Part shown: piece after piece, positions 16,427 through 24,855 of the stretch
How positions within the stretch are numbered: the stretch's first letter is position 1
Layout: each line of letters opens with the position of its first letter
NCBI GenBank assembly: GCA_905235115.1
Contig: CAJOKT010000029.1
Location: 1-36,298 of the forward strand
Direction: 5' to 3'
Origin: an uncultured Peptostreptococcaceae bacterium
GTDB taxonomy: Bacteria > Bacillota > Clostridia > Peptostreptococcales > Anaerovoracaceae
DNA: 36,298 bases
Position numbers and translations under genes: made by a program
The notes under the pieces: generated by a model
Seen by the model: only the letters and a program-made list of their open reading frames with translations
The model's database searches: none
Told to the model about the DNA's origin: nothing

Positions 16427-16460
16427 GGAAAACGGCCGGGAGATCCGGCCGTTTTCTCTT
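16427..16460 (+). terminator. rho-independent terminator ending block B
   Basis: GAAAACGGCCGG pairs with CCGGCCGTTTTC over 12 bp around a short GAGAT loop, followed by TCTT. It separates block B and its alcohol dehydrogenase from the CoA-transferase gene. Confidence 0.85.
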
Positions 16461-16503
16461 GCGGCCAGGCCATGGCTGAGATAACAGACGGAGGAACGAT
16501 TTG

Positions 16504-17748
16504 ATGGATATAAAGGAATTACTGCGAGAGAAAACAGTCAGTTTGGAAGAAGCCGTTGATGTAATACAAAGCAACGATTATATATACACTTACGGGGCAT
16601 CCGGAGAGCCTCAGACATTTTTATCAAACTTAGCATCTCTTAAAGGAAGAGCGGAGAATGTAAAAATTGTCAATTTCCTTAATTCTATACCCTATGATTT
16701 TTACAGCGACCCGGGTTATGAAGGTGTGCTTTCGAATGAAAGCTGCTTTTTCGGACGCTTCTGCAAAGATGCTCAGATCGCCGGCAACATGAGTTATGTT
16801 CCGACACATTTGCGTCACAGTTTTACCGGCAAAGAGTATTATCACAGCATACGCGGTCAGGTAAGAAAGGTATTCGTGATATCTGTAACTCCAATGGATA
16901 AACAGGGATACTTTTCCACCAGTACAGTCGGAATGTCTGTAAGAGATATGGTCTATTGGGCCGACATAGTGATACTGGAAGTCAATGAGAATCTGCCCCG
17001 CACCTTCGGAGATTCGTATATTCATGTAAGTGAAGCAGATTATGTATTCCAGGGCAACAATAAGGTCATATACCTTCCTTCAAGGGAACCGGATGAGACG
17101 GATCTGATCATAGGAGAAAACATAGCTGAACTTATTGAAGACGGGTCCACGCTTCAGCTCGGTATCGGCGGCATACCCAATGCAGTAGCAAAGGCGCTTA
17201 TAAATAAAAAGGACCTCGGTGTGCATACTGAAATGCTCAATGACGGTCTGGTGCATCTTTATAAAGAAGGTGTAATTACCAACCATAGAAAGACTCTTTA
17301 TAGAGATCAGATGATCACTACATTCTCTTTTGGAAGCAAGGAGACTTATGATTTCCTTGACGACAATGTCGGAGTGCTCCATCTTCGCACGGAAGACGTC
17401 AATAATCCGGACATAATCAGCAGGAACTATAAAATGGTTTCAGTCAATACAACTCTTCAGGTGGATCTCGCCGGACAATGCGCTTCTGAGGCGGTTGGCA
17501 CATTACAGATAAGCGGCATAGGCGGGCAGTCAGAAACCGCGGTCGGAGCTAAAGCCTCTCAGGGAGGTAAGTCCGTAATAGCGCTTCACTCTACAGCCAT
17601 GGTCAAGAACAAGGCCGGAGAAAGAGAGCGCAGATCCACGATACTCGGCGTCCATCCGGCAGGCACAATGATCTCTCTTTTAAGATCAGATACTGATTAT
17701 ATCGTTACGGAATTCGGAGTGGCTCCATTGAGAGGAGCATCTTTATGA
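16504..17748 (+). CDS. abfT: 4-hydroxybutyrate-type CoA-transferase, 3' end frameshifted
   Basis: Family I CoA-transferase of the AbfT/Cat2 (acetyl-CoA hydrolase/transferase) type. The candidate catalytic glutamate is E243 in GVHTEMLNDGLV; the GIGGIPNAVAKAL loop and the C-terminal IGGQSETAVGAKAS, HPAGTMISLLRSD and VTEFGVAPLRG blocks are all typical. It would move CoA from acetyl-CoA or butyryl-CoA to 4-hydroxybutyrate, supplying AbfD. ATG 16504 is favoured over TTG 16501 because GGAGGA lies 8 bases upstream. The frame stops early at 17746-17748 (414 residues). The missing ~29 C-terminal residues are encoded in another frame just after, so one base has been lost near 17741-17746. Whether the gene is broken in the organism or only in the assembly is not decidable here. 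Confidence 0.88.
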   Translation: MDIKELLREKTVSLEEAVDVIQSNDYIYTYGASGEPQTFLSNLASLKGRAENVKIVNFLNSIPYDFYSDPGYEGVLSNESCFFGRFCKDAQIAGNMSYVPTHLRHSFTGKEYYHSIRGQVRKVFVISVTPMDKQGYFSTSTVGMSVRDMVYWADIVILEVNENLPRTFGDSYIHVSEADYVFQGNNKVIYLPSREPDETDLIIGENIAELIEDGSTLQLGIGGIPNAVAKALINKKDLGVHTEMLNDGLVHLYKEGVITNHRKTLYRDQMITTFSFGSKETYDFLDDNVGVLHLRTEDVNNPDIISRNYKMVSVNTTLQVDLAGQCASEAVGTLQISGIGGQSETAVGAKASQGGKSVIALHSTAMVKNKAGERERRSTILGVHPAGTMISLLRSDTDYIVTEFGVAPLRGASL

Positions 17749-17833
17749 ACGCGCACAGTTGCTCATTAACATAGCGCATCCTGATTTCAGAGAAGAACTG
17801 AGACAGGAAGCCAGGAAATATCACTTGATTTAA
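17746..17833 (+). pseudogene. out-of-frame 3' tail of the CoA-transferase
   Basis: In a different frame from the preceding ORF, this stretch encodes YERAQLLINIAHPDFREELR and a few further residues to a TAA at 17831-17833. INIAHPDFREELR is the conserved C-terminal signature of AbfT/Cat2-type CoA-transferases. Adding one base in the TCTTTATGAA stretch would join it seamlessly to the upstream ORF (RGASL-YERAQ), giving a protein of about 443 residues, the normal family length. Confidence 0.85.
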
Positions 17834-17846
17834 GGAGGTGTACCAT

Positions 17847-19223
17847 ATGAAGTTAACCGTAATCGGAGCAGGTCCGGGTGGATACGAGGCTGCATTATAC
17901 GCTGCTAAACGCGGAGTTGAGGTCACATTGGTGGAGAAGGGCAAGTTGGGAGGCACGTGCCTTAACAGAGGCTGCATACCGACCAAAGCACTTCTGGCTG
18001 TTTCAGATAATCTGGCCGCGATACGCGAAGCAGGTAATTTCGGGATCACAGTACCTGAGGGAACGGTTGCAGATTTTCACGCCGCTTACAGCAGGAAGGA
18101 CCAGGTGGTCGCCGCCCTTAACGGAGGCGTACAGTATCTGATGAACGCGAATAATGTCAGAGTAGTTGAAGGCGTTGGAAGGATAGCGGACTCAAAGCAT
18201 GTTGAGGTTGCCTTGAATGAAGGCGGCACAGAGATCATCGAGTCTGATAAGATCATCATCGCGACGGGTTCCGCCCCATCAGCCCCGAAAGCATTCGGAT
18301 ATGATGGAGAAAAAGTCATAACAAGTGATGAGGTCCTGAGCATGGAAGAGCAGCCGGGGTCGATAATAATCATAGGCGGCGGAGTTATAGGATGTGAAAT
18401 AGCACAGTTCATGGCCAGGATGGGTACTGAAGTTACCGTACTGGAAATGATGCCCCACATCCTGCCCAATGAAGATAAGGACACCATCAGACCATTGGAG
18501 AAGCAGTTCAGAAAGGACAAGATCAAGGTAGCCTGCGGAAAAGGAGTAGAAAAGGTCGAAAAAGGTCCGGACGATGTAACCGTAACCTTGTCCGACGGGA
18601 GCGAATTTACCGCAGAACTTGTGCTTGTAAGTATAGGCAGAAGACCTGTTACTCAGGATCTGGGCCTTGAAAACACAGGTGTTGAACTTAACGAAAGGGG
18701 CTATATCAAAATAAATGAATTCACACAGACTGCTGACCCTGACATATACGCAATAGGAGATGTGGTTCCGACTATTCAGCTGGCGCATGTGGCATCATAT
18801 GAAGCTTTTGTCGCAGTGGATCATATGCTTGGAGAACCAAGGAAAACCGATTTCAGGGCCGTACCCAGATGTATATACACCAGCCCGGAAGTGGCCGGCG
18901 TAGGCATTACCGAAAGTGAAGCCGCTGAAAAAGGACTTGAAATATCTGTGGGAAGATTTGACATGATGGCTCTCGGCAAGGCTAAAGCATCAGGGCATAC
19001 AGATGGATTTGCCAAGATAATAACCGATGAAAATGACGTGATCATCGGAGGTACGGTTGTGGGCAGCCATGCAACGGAACTTCTGGAAGCGATCACTTTG
19101 GCGGTCCAGTTCGGGATCACAGCAAAACAGCTTGGTGAGAGTATCTTCCCGCATCCCACTATGGGAGAGGCCATACTTGAGGCAGCACATGATGTACATA
19201 AAGTCAGCGTACATAAAGGATGA
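17847..19223 (+). CDS. lpdA: dihydrolipoamide dehydrogenase (E3)
   Basis: 458 residues from ATG 17847, with AAGGAGG 9 bases upstream; the in-frame GTG at 17838 overlaps that site. FAD-binding GAGPGG at 7-12, redox disulfide C38/C43 in GGTCLNRGCIPTK, the second Rossmann motif GGGVIGCEIAQ, and the dimer-interface histidine/glutamate pair HPTMGEAI are all intact. There is no N-terminal lipoyl domain, unlike many clostridial Lpd proteins, which fits the carriers being free proteins here. It is the only E3 in the window and presumably reoxidises the lipoyl carriers of both complexes to give NADH. It lies directly after the CoA-transferase, on the same transcript. Confidence 0.95.
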   Translation: MKLTVIGAGPGGYEAALYAAKRGVEVTLVEKGKLGGTCLNRGCIPTKALLAVSDNLAAIREAGNFGITVPEGTVADFHAAYSRKDQVVAALNGGVQYLMNANNVRVVEGVGRIADSKHVEVALNEGGTEIIESDKIIIATGSAPSAPKAFGYDGEKVITSDEVLSMEEQPGSIIIIGGGVIGCEIAQFMARMGTEVTVLEMMPHILPNEDKDTIRPLEKQFRKDKIKVACGKGVEKVEKGPDDVTVTLSDGSEFTAELVLVSIGRRPVTQDLGLENTGVELNERGYIKINEFTQTADPDIYAIGDVVPTIQLAHVASYEAFVAVDHMLGEPRKTDFRAVPRCIYTSPEVAGVGITESEAAEKGLEISVGRFDMMALGKAKASGHTDGFAKIITDENDVIIGGTVVGSHATELLEAITLAVQFGITAKQLGESIFPHPTMGEAILEAAHDVHKVSVHKG

Positions 19224-19232
19224 TCTGTAAAA

Positions 19233-19258
19233 GAGGAAGAAGCTTATGCTTCTTCCTC
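19233..19258. terminator. bidirectional terminator between convergent lpdA and LuxR genes
   Basis: GAGGAAGAAGC pairs perfectly (11 bp) with GCTTCTTCCTC around TTAT. It overlaps the last codons of the minus-strand LuxR gene and lies 10 bases after the lpdA stop codon. Confidence 0.65.
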
Positions 19259-20329
19259 CTGAAGTATCATAATAAGTTCGGTGCGGGACCGCACATTATA
19301 TTTGGAAAAAATATTTTTAACATGAGTTTTTACGGTTGACATGGAGATCACCAGTTTATCAGATATCTCCTGATTGCTGAACCCCTTTTCTATCAGAGAA
19401 ACCACCTCGATCTCTCTGAAAGTCAGCCCCGTTTTCAGATACTGCGGTTTCAGCAAAGGCTTGTTTGCGGACGTACTTGATGTATCTGCAGGCTGTGTTC
19501 GGAATACATAGTAGGATATACCTTTCATGTCCGAATCCAACAGTTCCTGGACAGTGAAAACTGTGGAGCCTCTCATCGCAGAAACTGTTTTATTTATGGA
19601 AATATCGGATCTCACTTCGTTAATGATATTGTCCAGCACCGATCGTATGTTTTCTGTGTTGCACTGCTGTTTAAAGATACGGTTGTATTCCAGGATATTA
19701 TTTAAAGGCTCATATAACGCAACGCCCGCATCATCGGTTTCCATGCCGCGGGAGAGGAATCGGCAGATCATGCTGCTGAGCTGGACACGCTTGTAATTGC
19801 CCACATGTTCGCTGAATATCTTGCCGATCAAACTGAAAAGCTCCATTTGATATTCTCCCGGAGGCGGAGCATTGTCAGGAAGATATACCGAAAGGACATG
19901 AAGAGGTGTTACGCCACGTTTATGCGCTCCCAGCCTGATCTGGTATTTGATGCCTGATTTTCGCATTCTCAAGGAATACGGATTGGATGAATCCTTGGAA
20001 TACTCAGTGACGAAGGCATACTTGCCGGAATTCCTTGCAAAATCGATCTTGCTGTTTAAAAAAGATGCATCTGTTTTGAAGCCTTCGGTCTCGTAGAACT
20101 CAAGATCCAAGGGAGTAAAAAAGTTGCTGTAATTATTCAGGATACGCACATTACCACTTTTGTCATATCCAAAGATGGTATAAGTGGATATCGAAAGACC
20201 AAAGCAATCATCCAGACTTCGCAAAGTGGCGTTGATGAAGTCATCATAGCTGTCACATAAGGCGGAAGAAAATTTCAGGAGATTCAGCATGTCATCCTGA
20301 TTAAGATGTTTGATCATAGGGAGAGACAT
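19244..20329 (-). CDS. LuxR-type transcriptional regulator, paralogue of the one at 2556
   Basis: 361 residues. The C-terminal LuxR/GerE helix-turn-helix is GLTFREIEVVSLIEKGFSN followed by STVKTHVKNIFSKYNV. The N-terminal sensor shares with the regulator at 2556 the blocks YTIFGYDKSGNV (there YTIFDTDHKGNV), TPLHVLSVY (there FPLHVLSVF) and KIFSEHVGNY (there RIFSESVDHY), at matching distances. The start is supported by TAGGAGG. It faces the island from its right end and is divergently transcribed from the MBL-fold/lplA unit, so it may control either side. The sensor is not a receiver domain; ligand unknown. Confidence 0.88.
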   Translation of the reverse strand: MSLPMIKHLNQDDMLNLLKFSSALCDSYDDFINATLRSLDDCFGLSISTYTIFGYDKSGNVRILNNYSNFFTPLDLEFYETEGFKTDASFLNSKIDFARNSGKYAFVTEYSKDSSNPYSLRMRKSGIKYQIRLGAHKRGVTPLHVLSVYLPDNAPPPGEYQMELFSLIGKIFSEHVGNYKRVQLSSMICRFLSRGMETDDAGVALYEPLNNILEYNRIFKQQCNTENIRSVLDNIINEVRSDISINKTVSAMRGSTVFTVQELLDSDMKGISYYVFRTQPADTSSTSANKPLLKPQYLKTGLTFREIEVVSLIEKGFSNQEISDKLVISMSTVKTHVKNIFSKYNVRSRTELIMILQEEEA

Positions 20330-20357
20330 TATACGGCCTCCTATAAAATCATAAAAA

Positions 20358-20407
20358 TTGACGATTTTTAATCGATCTATTCTATCATAATTTGTTCAAT
20401 AACACAA
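20358..20407. promoter_or_regulatory. divergent promoter region with operator-like dyad
   Basis: Minus strand: TTGTGT (20402-20407), 17-base spacer, TAGAAT (20379-20384), driving the LuxR gene. Plus strand: TTGACG (20358), a long 19-base spacer, TATCAT (20383), driving the MBL-fold gene. CGATT-TTT-AATCG is an inverted repeat at about 20362-20374, a possible operator. Matches are moderate, so this is tentative. Confidence 0.35.
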
Positions 20408-20438
20408 TAGAGTAATTGTACAGAATCAACACCACAAT

Positions 20439-21191
20439 ATGGCAATTAACATTAAATACCTGGCCAATACGGCTTTTTTGATAAAAAACGCAAAACATTC
20501 CATGCTGATAGATTCCTTCTATCAAATATATGATTTACCTTACAGCGATATTCCCGAAGATGTCTATAAGGAAATCCTGGAGAAAAAAGGCGATTTTTCT
20601 GACATTGATATCGTACTTGTGACTCACTACCATCAGGATCACTGCACCAAAGCAAGATTGTCAGAATATGAAAATCGGAATGCTGTCCTGATCCTGCCTC
20701 AGGATACTTCGGGAGGATCAGAGGACGATGTATTTGAAAAGCATATAGCGGTGCCTGAAAACGGAGGCAGGCTGATGGAGGATGAAAGCATCGCAATAAC
20801 TGCGATCCCGACCCGCCATGACGGAGATGATAAGATCGGCGATACAGTTCATTTCAGTTATTTTGCAGAGTTTATAACGGAAGGTATAAACATCCTGTTC
20901 CTGGGGGATGCTGATACGGATGATGAGACTATGGATGCTGTATCAGGAGCAGTTAATGGGAAAAAGATAGATTGTCTTGTTTTGAACTTCGTCAAGATCA
21001 ATCAGGAGAAGGGAAGAAGATTTATAAAAGCTATTGATGCTAAAATGACTCTCTTGTGTCATCTGCCTCTGCCGGAAGATGACAGATACCATATGGCAAA
21101 ACTGGCCAAGCGCAACCTGGCAAGGCTCGGTCCGGAATTTGACACATGTGTAATGTGCGATGAAAGCGGGATGTCATTTGAAATAGACTAA
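20439..21191 (+). CDS. metallo-beta-lactamase-fold hydrolase
   Basis: 250 residues. The metal motif THYHQDH (H63, H65, D67, H68) and further ligands in PTRHDG, FLGDAD and LLCHLP follow the MBL order. The beginning (IKYLANTAFLIKNAKHSMLID) matches the UPF0173/UlaG-like branch of small cytoplasmic MBL hydrolases. The substrate is unknown. No clear ribosome binding site precedes ATG 20439, so the transcript may be leaderless or the true start different. It lies 35 bases before lplA, probably cotranscribed, which hints at a lipoate- or thioester-related role, though this is only context. Confidence 0.8.
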   Translation: MAINIKYLANTAFLIKNAKHSMLIDSFYQIYDLPYSDIPEDVYKEILEKKGDFSDIDIVLVTHYHQDHCTKARLSEYENRNAVLILPQDTSGGSEDDVFEKHIAVPENGGRLMEDESIAITAIPTRHDGDDKIGDTVHFSYFAEFITEGINILFLGDADTDDETMDAVSGAVNGKKIDCLVLNFVKINQEKGRRFIKAIDAKMTLLCHLPLPEDDRYHMAKLAKRNLARLGPEFDTCVMCDESGMSFEID

Positions 21192-21226
21192 GGCCTGTGA
21201 TATGTGAATGCGACTGGAGGTAAAAT

Positions 21227-22210
21227 ATGGTTTTTTTTGAATCGACAGTAAACGATCCATACTATAACCTGGCACTTGAAGAATATTTCTTTGAAAAAAT
21301 GGATCGGAGCGAATCTTATTTTTTGCTTTGGCAGAATGATAACACGATAGTTGTAGGAAAGTATCAGAATACTGCCGAGGAAGTCAATCAGCAATATGTG
21401 GAAGAACATGGCGTAAAAGTGGCGAGGAGACTTTCAGGAGGAGGGGCAGTTTACCATGACATGGGCAATCTGAACTTCACTTTTATAACTGATAAGGAAG
21501 AAATTGACAATTTTAATTTCAAAAAATTTGTGATACCGGTAATCAATGTGTTGAATTCTCTGGGAGTAAAGGCTGAATTTACAGGAAGAAATGACATCAC
21601 CATAGACGGGGCAAAGTTTTCGGGAAACTCACAGTACATGAAAAAGGGCAGGGTAATGCACCATGGATGTATCATGCTGAGCACAGATCTCAGCGTTGTT
21701 TCCAAGGCACTTCAGGTAAGGGAAGCTAAACTTGAGTCAAAGGCCATGAAATCTGTAAGAAGCAGGGTAACTACCATAGACAGACACCTGAAGAGAGACG
21801 TAAGCATGGATGAATTTAAGGAACTCCTGAAAAAGGAGATATTCACCGATGACGATATCAGAACTGCCGTTCTCAGCGATGATGATCTTCGTGAGATTGA
21901 AAAGCTGAGAGATTCCAAGTATGCAACGTGGGACTGGAACTATGGGGAATCCCCGGAATACGACATGAGAAAGGAAAAAAAGTATCCCGGAGGACTTATA
22001 ACGGTATTCATGAAGGCAGAATCCAGCAGAATAAAAGAGGTAAAATTCTACGGAGATTTTTTCGGGAACGGAGAAATATGCGAGCTTGAGGAGAGCCTCC
22101 GGGGAGCAAAGCTTGACGAGAGCCTTTTGGGTGTTCTGGAAGAGATCGATATCTCCCGATATATGAACAATATAAGTGCAAATGAATTATATGATCTTCT
22201 GATGCACTGA
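21227..22210 (+). CDS. lplA: lipoate-protein ligase
   Basis: 327 residues with the LplA lipoate-binding signature RRLSGGGAVYHD (67-78), the adenylate-forming region GRNDITIDGAKFSGNSQ, and a C-terminal accessory domain (~245-327). It activates free lipoate with ATP and attaches it to the lysine of lipoyl domains. The two stand-alone carriers at 6485 and 12362 are the only lipoyl proteins in the window and so the natural substrates. GGAGG lies 6 bases before ATG. No lipA or lipB is in the window, consistent with lipoate scavenging. Confidence 0.93.
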   Translation: MVFFESTVNDPYYNLALEEYFFEKMDRSESYFLLWQNDNTIVVGKYQNTAEEVNQQYVEEHGVKVARRLSGGGAVYHDMGNLNFTFITDKEEIDNFNFKKFVIPVINVLNSLGVKAEFTGRNDITIDGAKFSGNSQYMKKGRVMHHGCIMLSTDLSVVSKALQVREAKLESKAMKSVRSRVTTIDRHLKRDVSMDEFKELLKKEIFTDDDIRTAVLSDDDLREIEKLRDSKYATWDWNYGESPEYDMRKEKKYPGGLITVFMKAESSRIKEVKFYGDFFGNGEICELEESLRGAKLDESLLGVLEEIDISRYMNNISANELYDLLMH

Positions 22211-22225
22211 CTGTGATTGATCCAA

Positions 22226-22258
22226 AAAGTACTATAGCAAGGGGATTAGTAGTACTTT
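22226..22258 (+). terminator. AT-rich hairpin after lplA
   Basis: AAAGTACTA pairs perfectly with TAGTACTTT around a 15-base loop, just past the lplA stop codon. The T tail is short, so termination would be weak. Confidence 0.45.
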
Positions 22259-22423
22259 ATTAGCACTTATAGACCTTTTTCAGACAATAACCATACCGTA
22301 AATAGACCACAGGGGATGATGGGAGGTATCTTTCAGGATGTTATTATATTGATAGTTATGATTGATTGTTATAGTACGGCAGATTATTCCGGTATTTGGA
22401 GGTGAAAGATCTTCTCTGAAAAT

Positions 22424-22447
22424 GTGCCATTCCTGAAAAAATGGCGC
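22424..22447. promoter_or_regulatory. inverted repeat, possible operator upstream of the permease
   Basis: GTGCCATT and AATGGCGC form a near-perfect 8-bp dyad around CCTGAAAA, 60 bases before the permease start. The remaining ~300 bases between lplA and the permease show no gene. The dyad is a candidate regulator site or mRNA hairpin. Confidence 0.35.
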
Positions 22448-22508
22448 GATTCGACATTATCTATGTTTTTATGCAGTTATCGTTTACGAAAAAGAAAGGA
22501 AAACTTTT

Positions 22509-23879
22509 ATGGGCACAACAGAAATATTAAGCCTTGTCGGCATACTTTTAGGTATCGCCGTCCTGATTATTCTGGCATATAAGAGAATCAATATCATACT
22601 GTATTCTATTCTTGCCAGCGTGATCGTTCTGCTGTTTTCAGGACAAGGTGCCTGGAGCGGAATAACAACCACATTCATGGCAGGATTCGCAGAATATGTT
22701 AAGACCTATATGCTCCTGTTCATGACAAGTACATTGTTCTCCTTCCTCCTGAGTGAGTCAGGAGCAACCACCGTTATAGCTGTTAAGATAATGAAACTTG
22801 TAGACAGAGCCAAGACCGATGTTACCCGTGCATTTGCTGCGGTTCTTGCTCTGGGCATCATCCAGGCTATACTCATTATCGGAGGAGTAAACGCTATCGT
22901 ATATGTATTCATGCTCACCGGTATAGCCCGTGACCTGTTCAAGAGAATGAATATTCCCTGGCATCTGGCATATCTGAGCATCTGGGGCGGTGGAAGTACA
23001 GTAGCTTGCTTTGTTCCCGGCATTGCTCAGGTCAATAACATCATACCCATGGAATATTTCGGAACAAGCACGATGTCTCTCCCGGGCATTACGCTTATCA
23101 CATTCGCATTCTGCATGGTCCTGACCATAGTTTATACCTGGTATGAAGTTAAGAAGACCATGGCTACAGGAGAGGGATTCTTCCCCACAGGTACAAAGCT
23201 TGACCAGCGCTATCCTGAAGGTGAACATCAGAAGGAATGGGAGAAAGAGCAGCCCTTTAATCTGTTCATTGCTCTTCTTCCGCTGATCATCATGTTCGTA
23301 GTTCTGAACCTTGGTGTTTCCCCCTCACTTTCAATGCTCGTCGGATGTCTTGCAGTTATGATCTTCCACTTCAAGACATACAAGCCTAAGCAGATCCTTG
23401 GAAGCATCGAGAGAGCAGTTCCTGTTGGACTTTCTGTAGTTGCCAACTTCTGCGCGATCGTAGGTTTTGGCGCAGTTGTTTCTGCTACACCGTTCTACAC
23501 ATGGCTTCTCCAGAGTCTGAGCCAGGTGATCACGACCGCATCCGACAGCGCTTCAACACTTTGGATCATGGTTGGATCTATCAGTATTGCCTGCGGTATC
23601 ACAGCTACTGCAGCAGGCGGACTGCAGATCGTACTCAGCCAGCTTGGTTCAACGTTCCTTGCCAGCGGATGGAACCCCGCAGTTCTCCACCGTCTGAGCG
23701 TAATGACAACAGGAGTCTTCGACTCACTGCCTCACAGCGCAGCTATCATGAATGGATTCCAGGTATTCTGCGTTGACCACAAGATGGTTTACAAATATGT
23801 ATTCGTTGAGACTGTTCTTATCACCGGCCTCGGAACCATATTTGCGACCCTGCTTTGCTCAATGGGACTGGCATTCTGA
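22509..23879 (+). CDS. GntP-like (IT superfamily) permease
   Basis: 456 residues with about a dozen membrane helices and a charged cytoplasmic loop (TKLDQRYPEGEHQKEWEKEQ) in the middle. Features such as ILIIGGVNAIVYVFMLTGIA, FVPGIAQVNNIIP and FDSLPHSAAI fit the GntP/CitM group of H+ or Na+ coupled carboxylate permeases, which includes gluconate and 3-hydroxybutyrate transporters. In this neighbourhood a hydroxy acid such as 4-hydroxybutyrate is an attractive substrate, but that is inference. RBS AAAGGAAA. It is transcribed alone, with hairpins on both sides. Confidence 0.8.
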   Translation: MGTTEILSLVGILLGIAVLIILAYKRINIILYSILASVIVLLFSGQGAWSGITTTFMAGFAEYVKTYMLLFMTSTLFSFLLSESGATTVIAVKIMKLVDRAKTDVTRAFAAVLALGIIQAILIIGGVNAIVYVFMLTGIARDLFKRMNIPWHLAYLSIWGGGSTVACFVPGIAQVNNIIPMEYFGTSTMSLPGITLITFAFCMVLTIVYTWYEVKKTMATGEGFFPTGTKLDQRYPEGEHQKEWEKEQPFNLFIALLPLIIMFVVLNLGVSPSLSMLVGCLAVMIFHFKTYKPKQILGSIERAVPVGLSVVANFCAIVGFGAVVSATPFYTWLLQSLSQVITTASDSASTLWIMVGSISIACGITATAAGGLQIVLSQLGSTFLASGWNPAVLHRLSVMTTGVFDSLPHSAAIMNGFQVFCVDHKMVYKYVFVETVLITGLGTIFATLLCSMGLAF

Positions 23880-23914
23880 TCAAAGAAGACCTTAAATATT
23901 TTGCTTTTATAATC

Positions 23915-23952
23915 TATGCCGCCCCTCTGAAATCAGTTATAGGGGCGGCATA
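23915..23952 (+). terminator. hairpin after the permease
   Basis: TATGCCGCCCCT pairs perfectly with AGGGGCGGCATA (12 bp). GC-rich and strong, with only a short T tail. It ends the permease transcript or serves as a stabilising 3' hairpin. Confidence 0.7.
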
Positions 23953-23973
23953 TTACTGAATATGGAGTGCATC

Positions 23974-24855
23974 ATGGCCAGATCTTTAGCAGCCATTCTT
24001 GTGGGCATATATCTGAAAAAGAATAATCCGCATAAGTCTGATGAGGAGGTAATAAAGGCTTTTGAACAGGCAAAAGCCGAACCTGAACCGGAATACTTCA
24101 TTCCGGACAGCGTTAAAATTACCAAAAGCATCAGAGAAGAGAAGATAAATGGAATGAAAACCTTTTATCTGAATGAAGGCTCAGCATCCGGAAAGACAGT
24201 TATATACCTTCACGGAGGGGCATACAGGAGCAATATCGATCCCTCCCACTGGAAACTTATCAATACTCTGTGCGAAGCAACAGATGCCGAATTCATAGTT
24301 CCGCTGTATCCGCTTCTTCAGTACAGCGACTGTCTTAAGTCCTTTGATCTTATTACGGAACTGTATTCAGGCATTAAAGCCAAGGAAATCATTATCATGG
24401 GAGACTCTTCCGGCGGAGGCCTGGCCCTTGGACTGGAAATGTACTGGGCTGAGAAGGGATTGAAACTTCCTGACAGCACCATTGTTATGTCCCCATGGGT
24501 AGATATCAGAACATGCAATCCGGAAATAGATAAATTCCAAAAGAAGGATCCCTTCCTTTATGCACCGACGCTGAGGGTTTGCGGACGATACTGGAGCGGC
24601 GAACTGGATATGACAGATTACAGAGTCAGTCCGACGTTTGGAAACACTTCTGTGCTGAGAAATGTCACTATGTTTGTGGGAACGAGAGAGATATTCTATG
24701 CCGACATTACGGAATTTTTTGAGAAAATAAGGGGACAGGAAGGATGTACTCTCAATGTGGGCGAGGGTATGAATCATGTGTATCCTCTTTTCCCCATCCC
24801 TGAGGCAAAACCTGCGATAGATATAATGATCAAAGCAATAGGAGATCAAAGATGA
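23974..24855 (+). CDS. alpha/beta-hydrolase, hormone-sensitive-lipase-type esterase
   Basis: 293 residues from ATG 23974 (GGAG 5 bases upstream; the earlier ATG 23962 overlaps it). Oxyanion-hole motif HGGAY at 80-84, nucleophile S145 in GDSSGGG, catalytic aspartate region GTREIFYAD and the histidine in GMNHVYP near the C-terminus. This is the HSL (family IV) esterase/lipase group, acting on small ester substrates. A hydrophobic N-terminus (ARSLAAILVGIYL) may anchor it to the membrane or be a cap helix. It overlaps the next gene by the ATGA tetranucleotide, so the two are translated together. Substrate unknown. Confidence 0.87.
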   Translation: MARSLAAILVGIYLKKNNPHKSDEEVIKAFEQAKAEPEPEYFIPDSVKITKSIREEKINGMKTFYLNEGSASGKTVIYLHGGAYRSNIDPSHWKLINTLCEATDAEFIVPLYPLLQYSDCLKSFDLITELYSGIKAKEIIIMGDSSGGGLALGLEMYWAEKGLKLPDSTIVMSPWVDIRTCNPEIDKFQKKDPFLYAPTLRVCGRYWSGELDMTDYRVSPTFGNTSVLRNVTMFVGTREIFYADITEFFEKIRGQEGCTLNVGEGMNHVYPLFPIPEAKPAIDIMIKAIGDQR

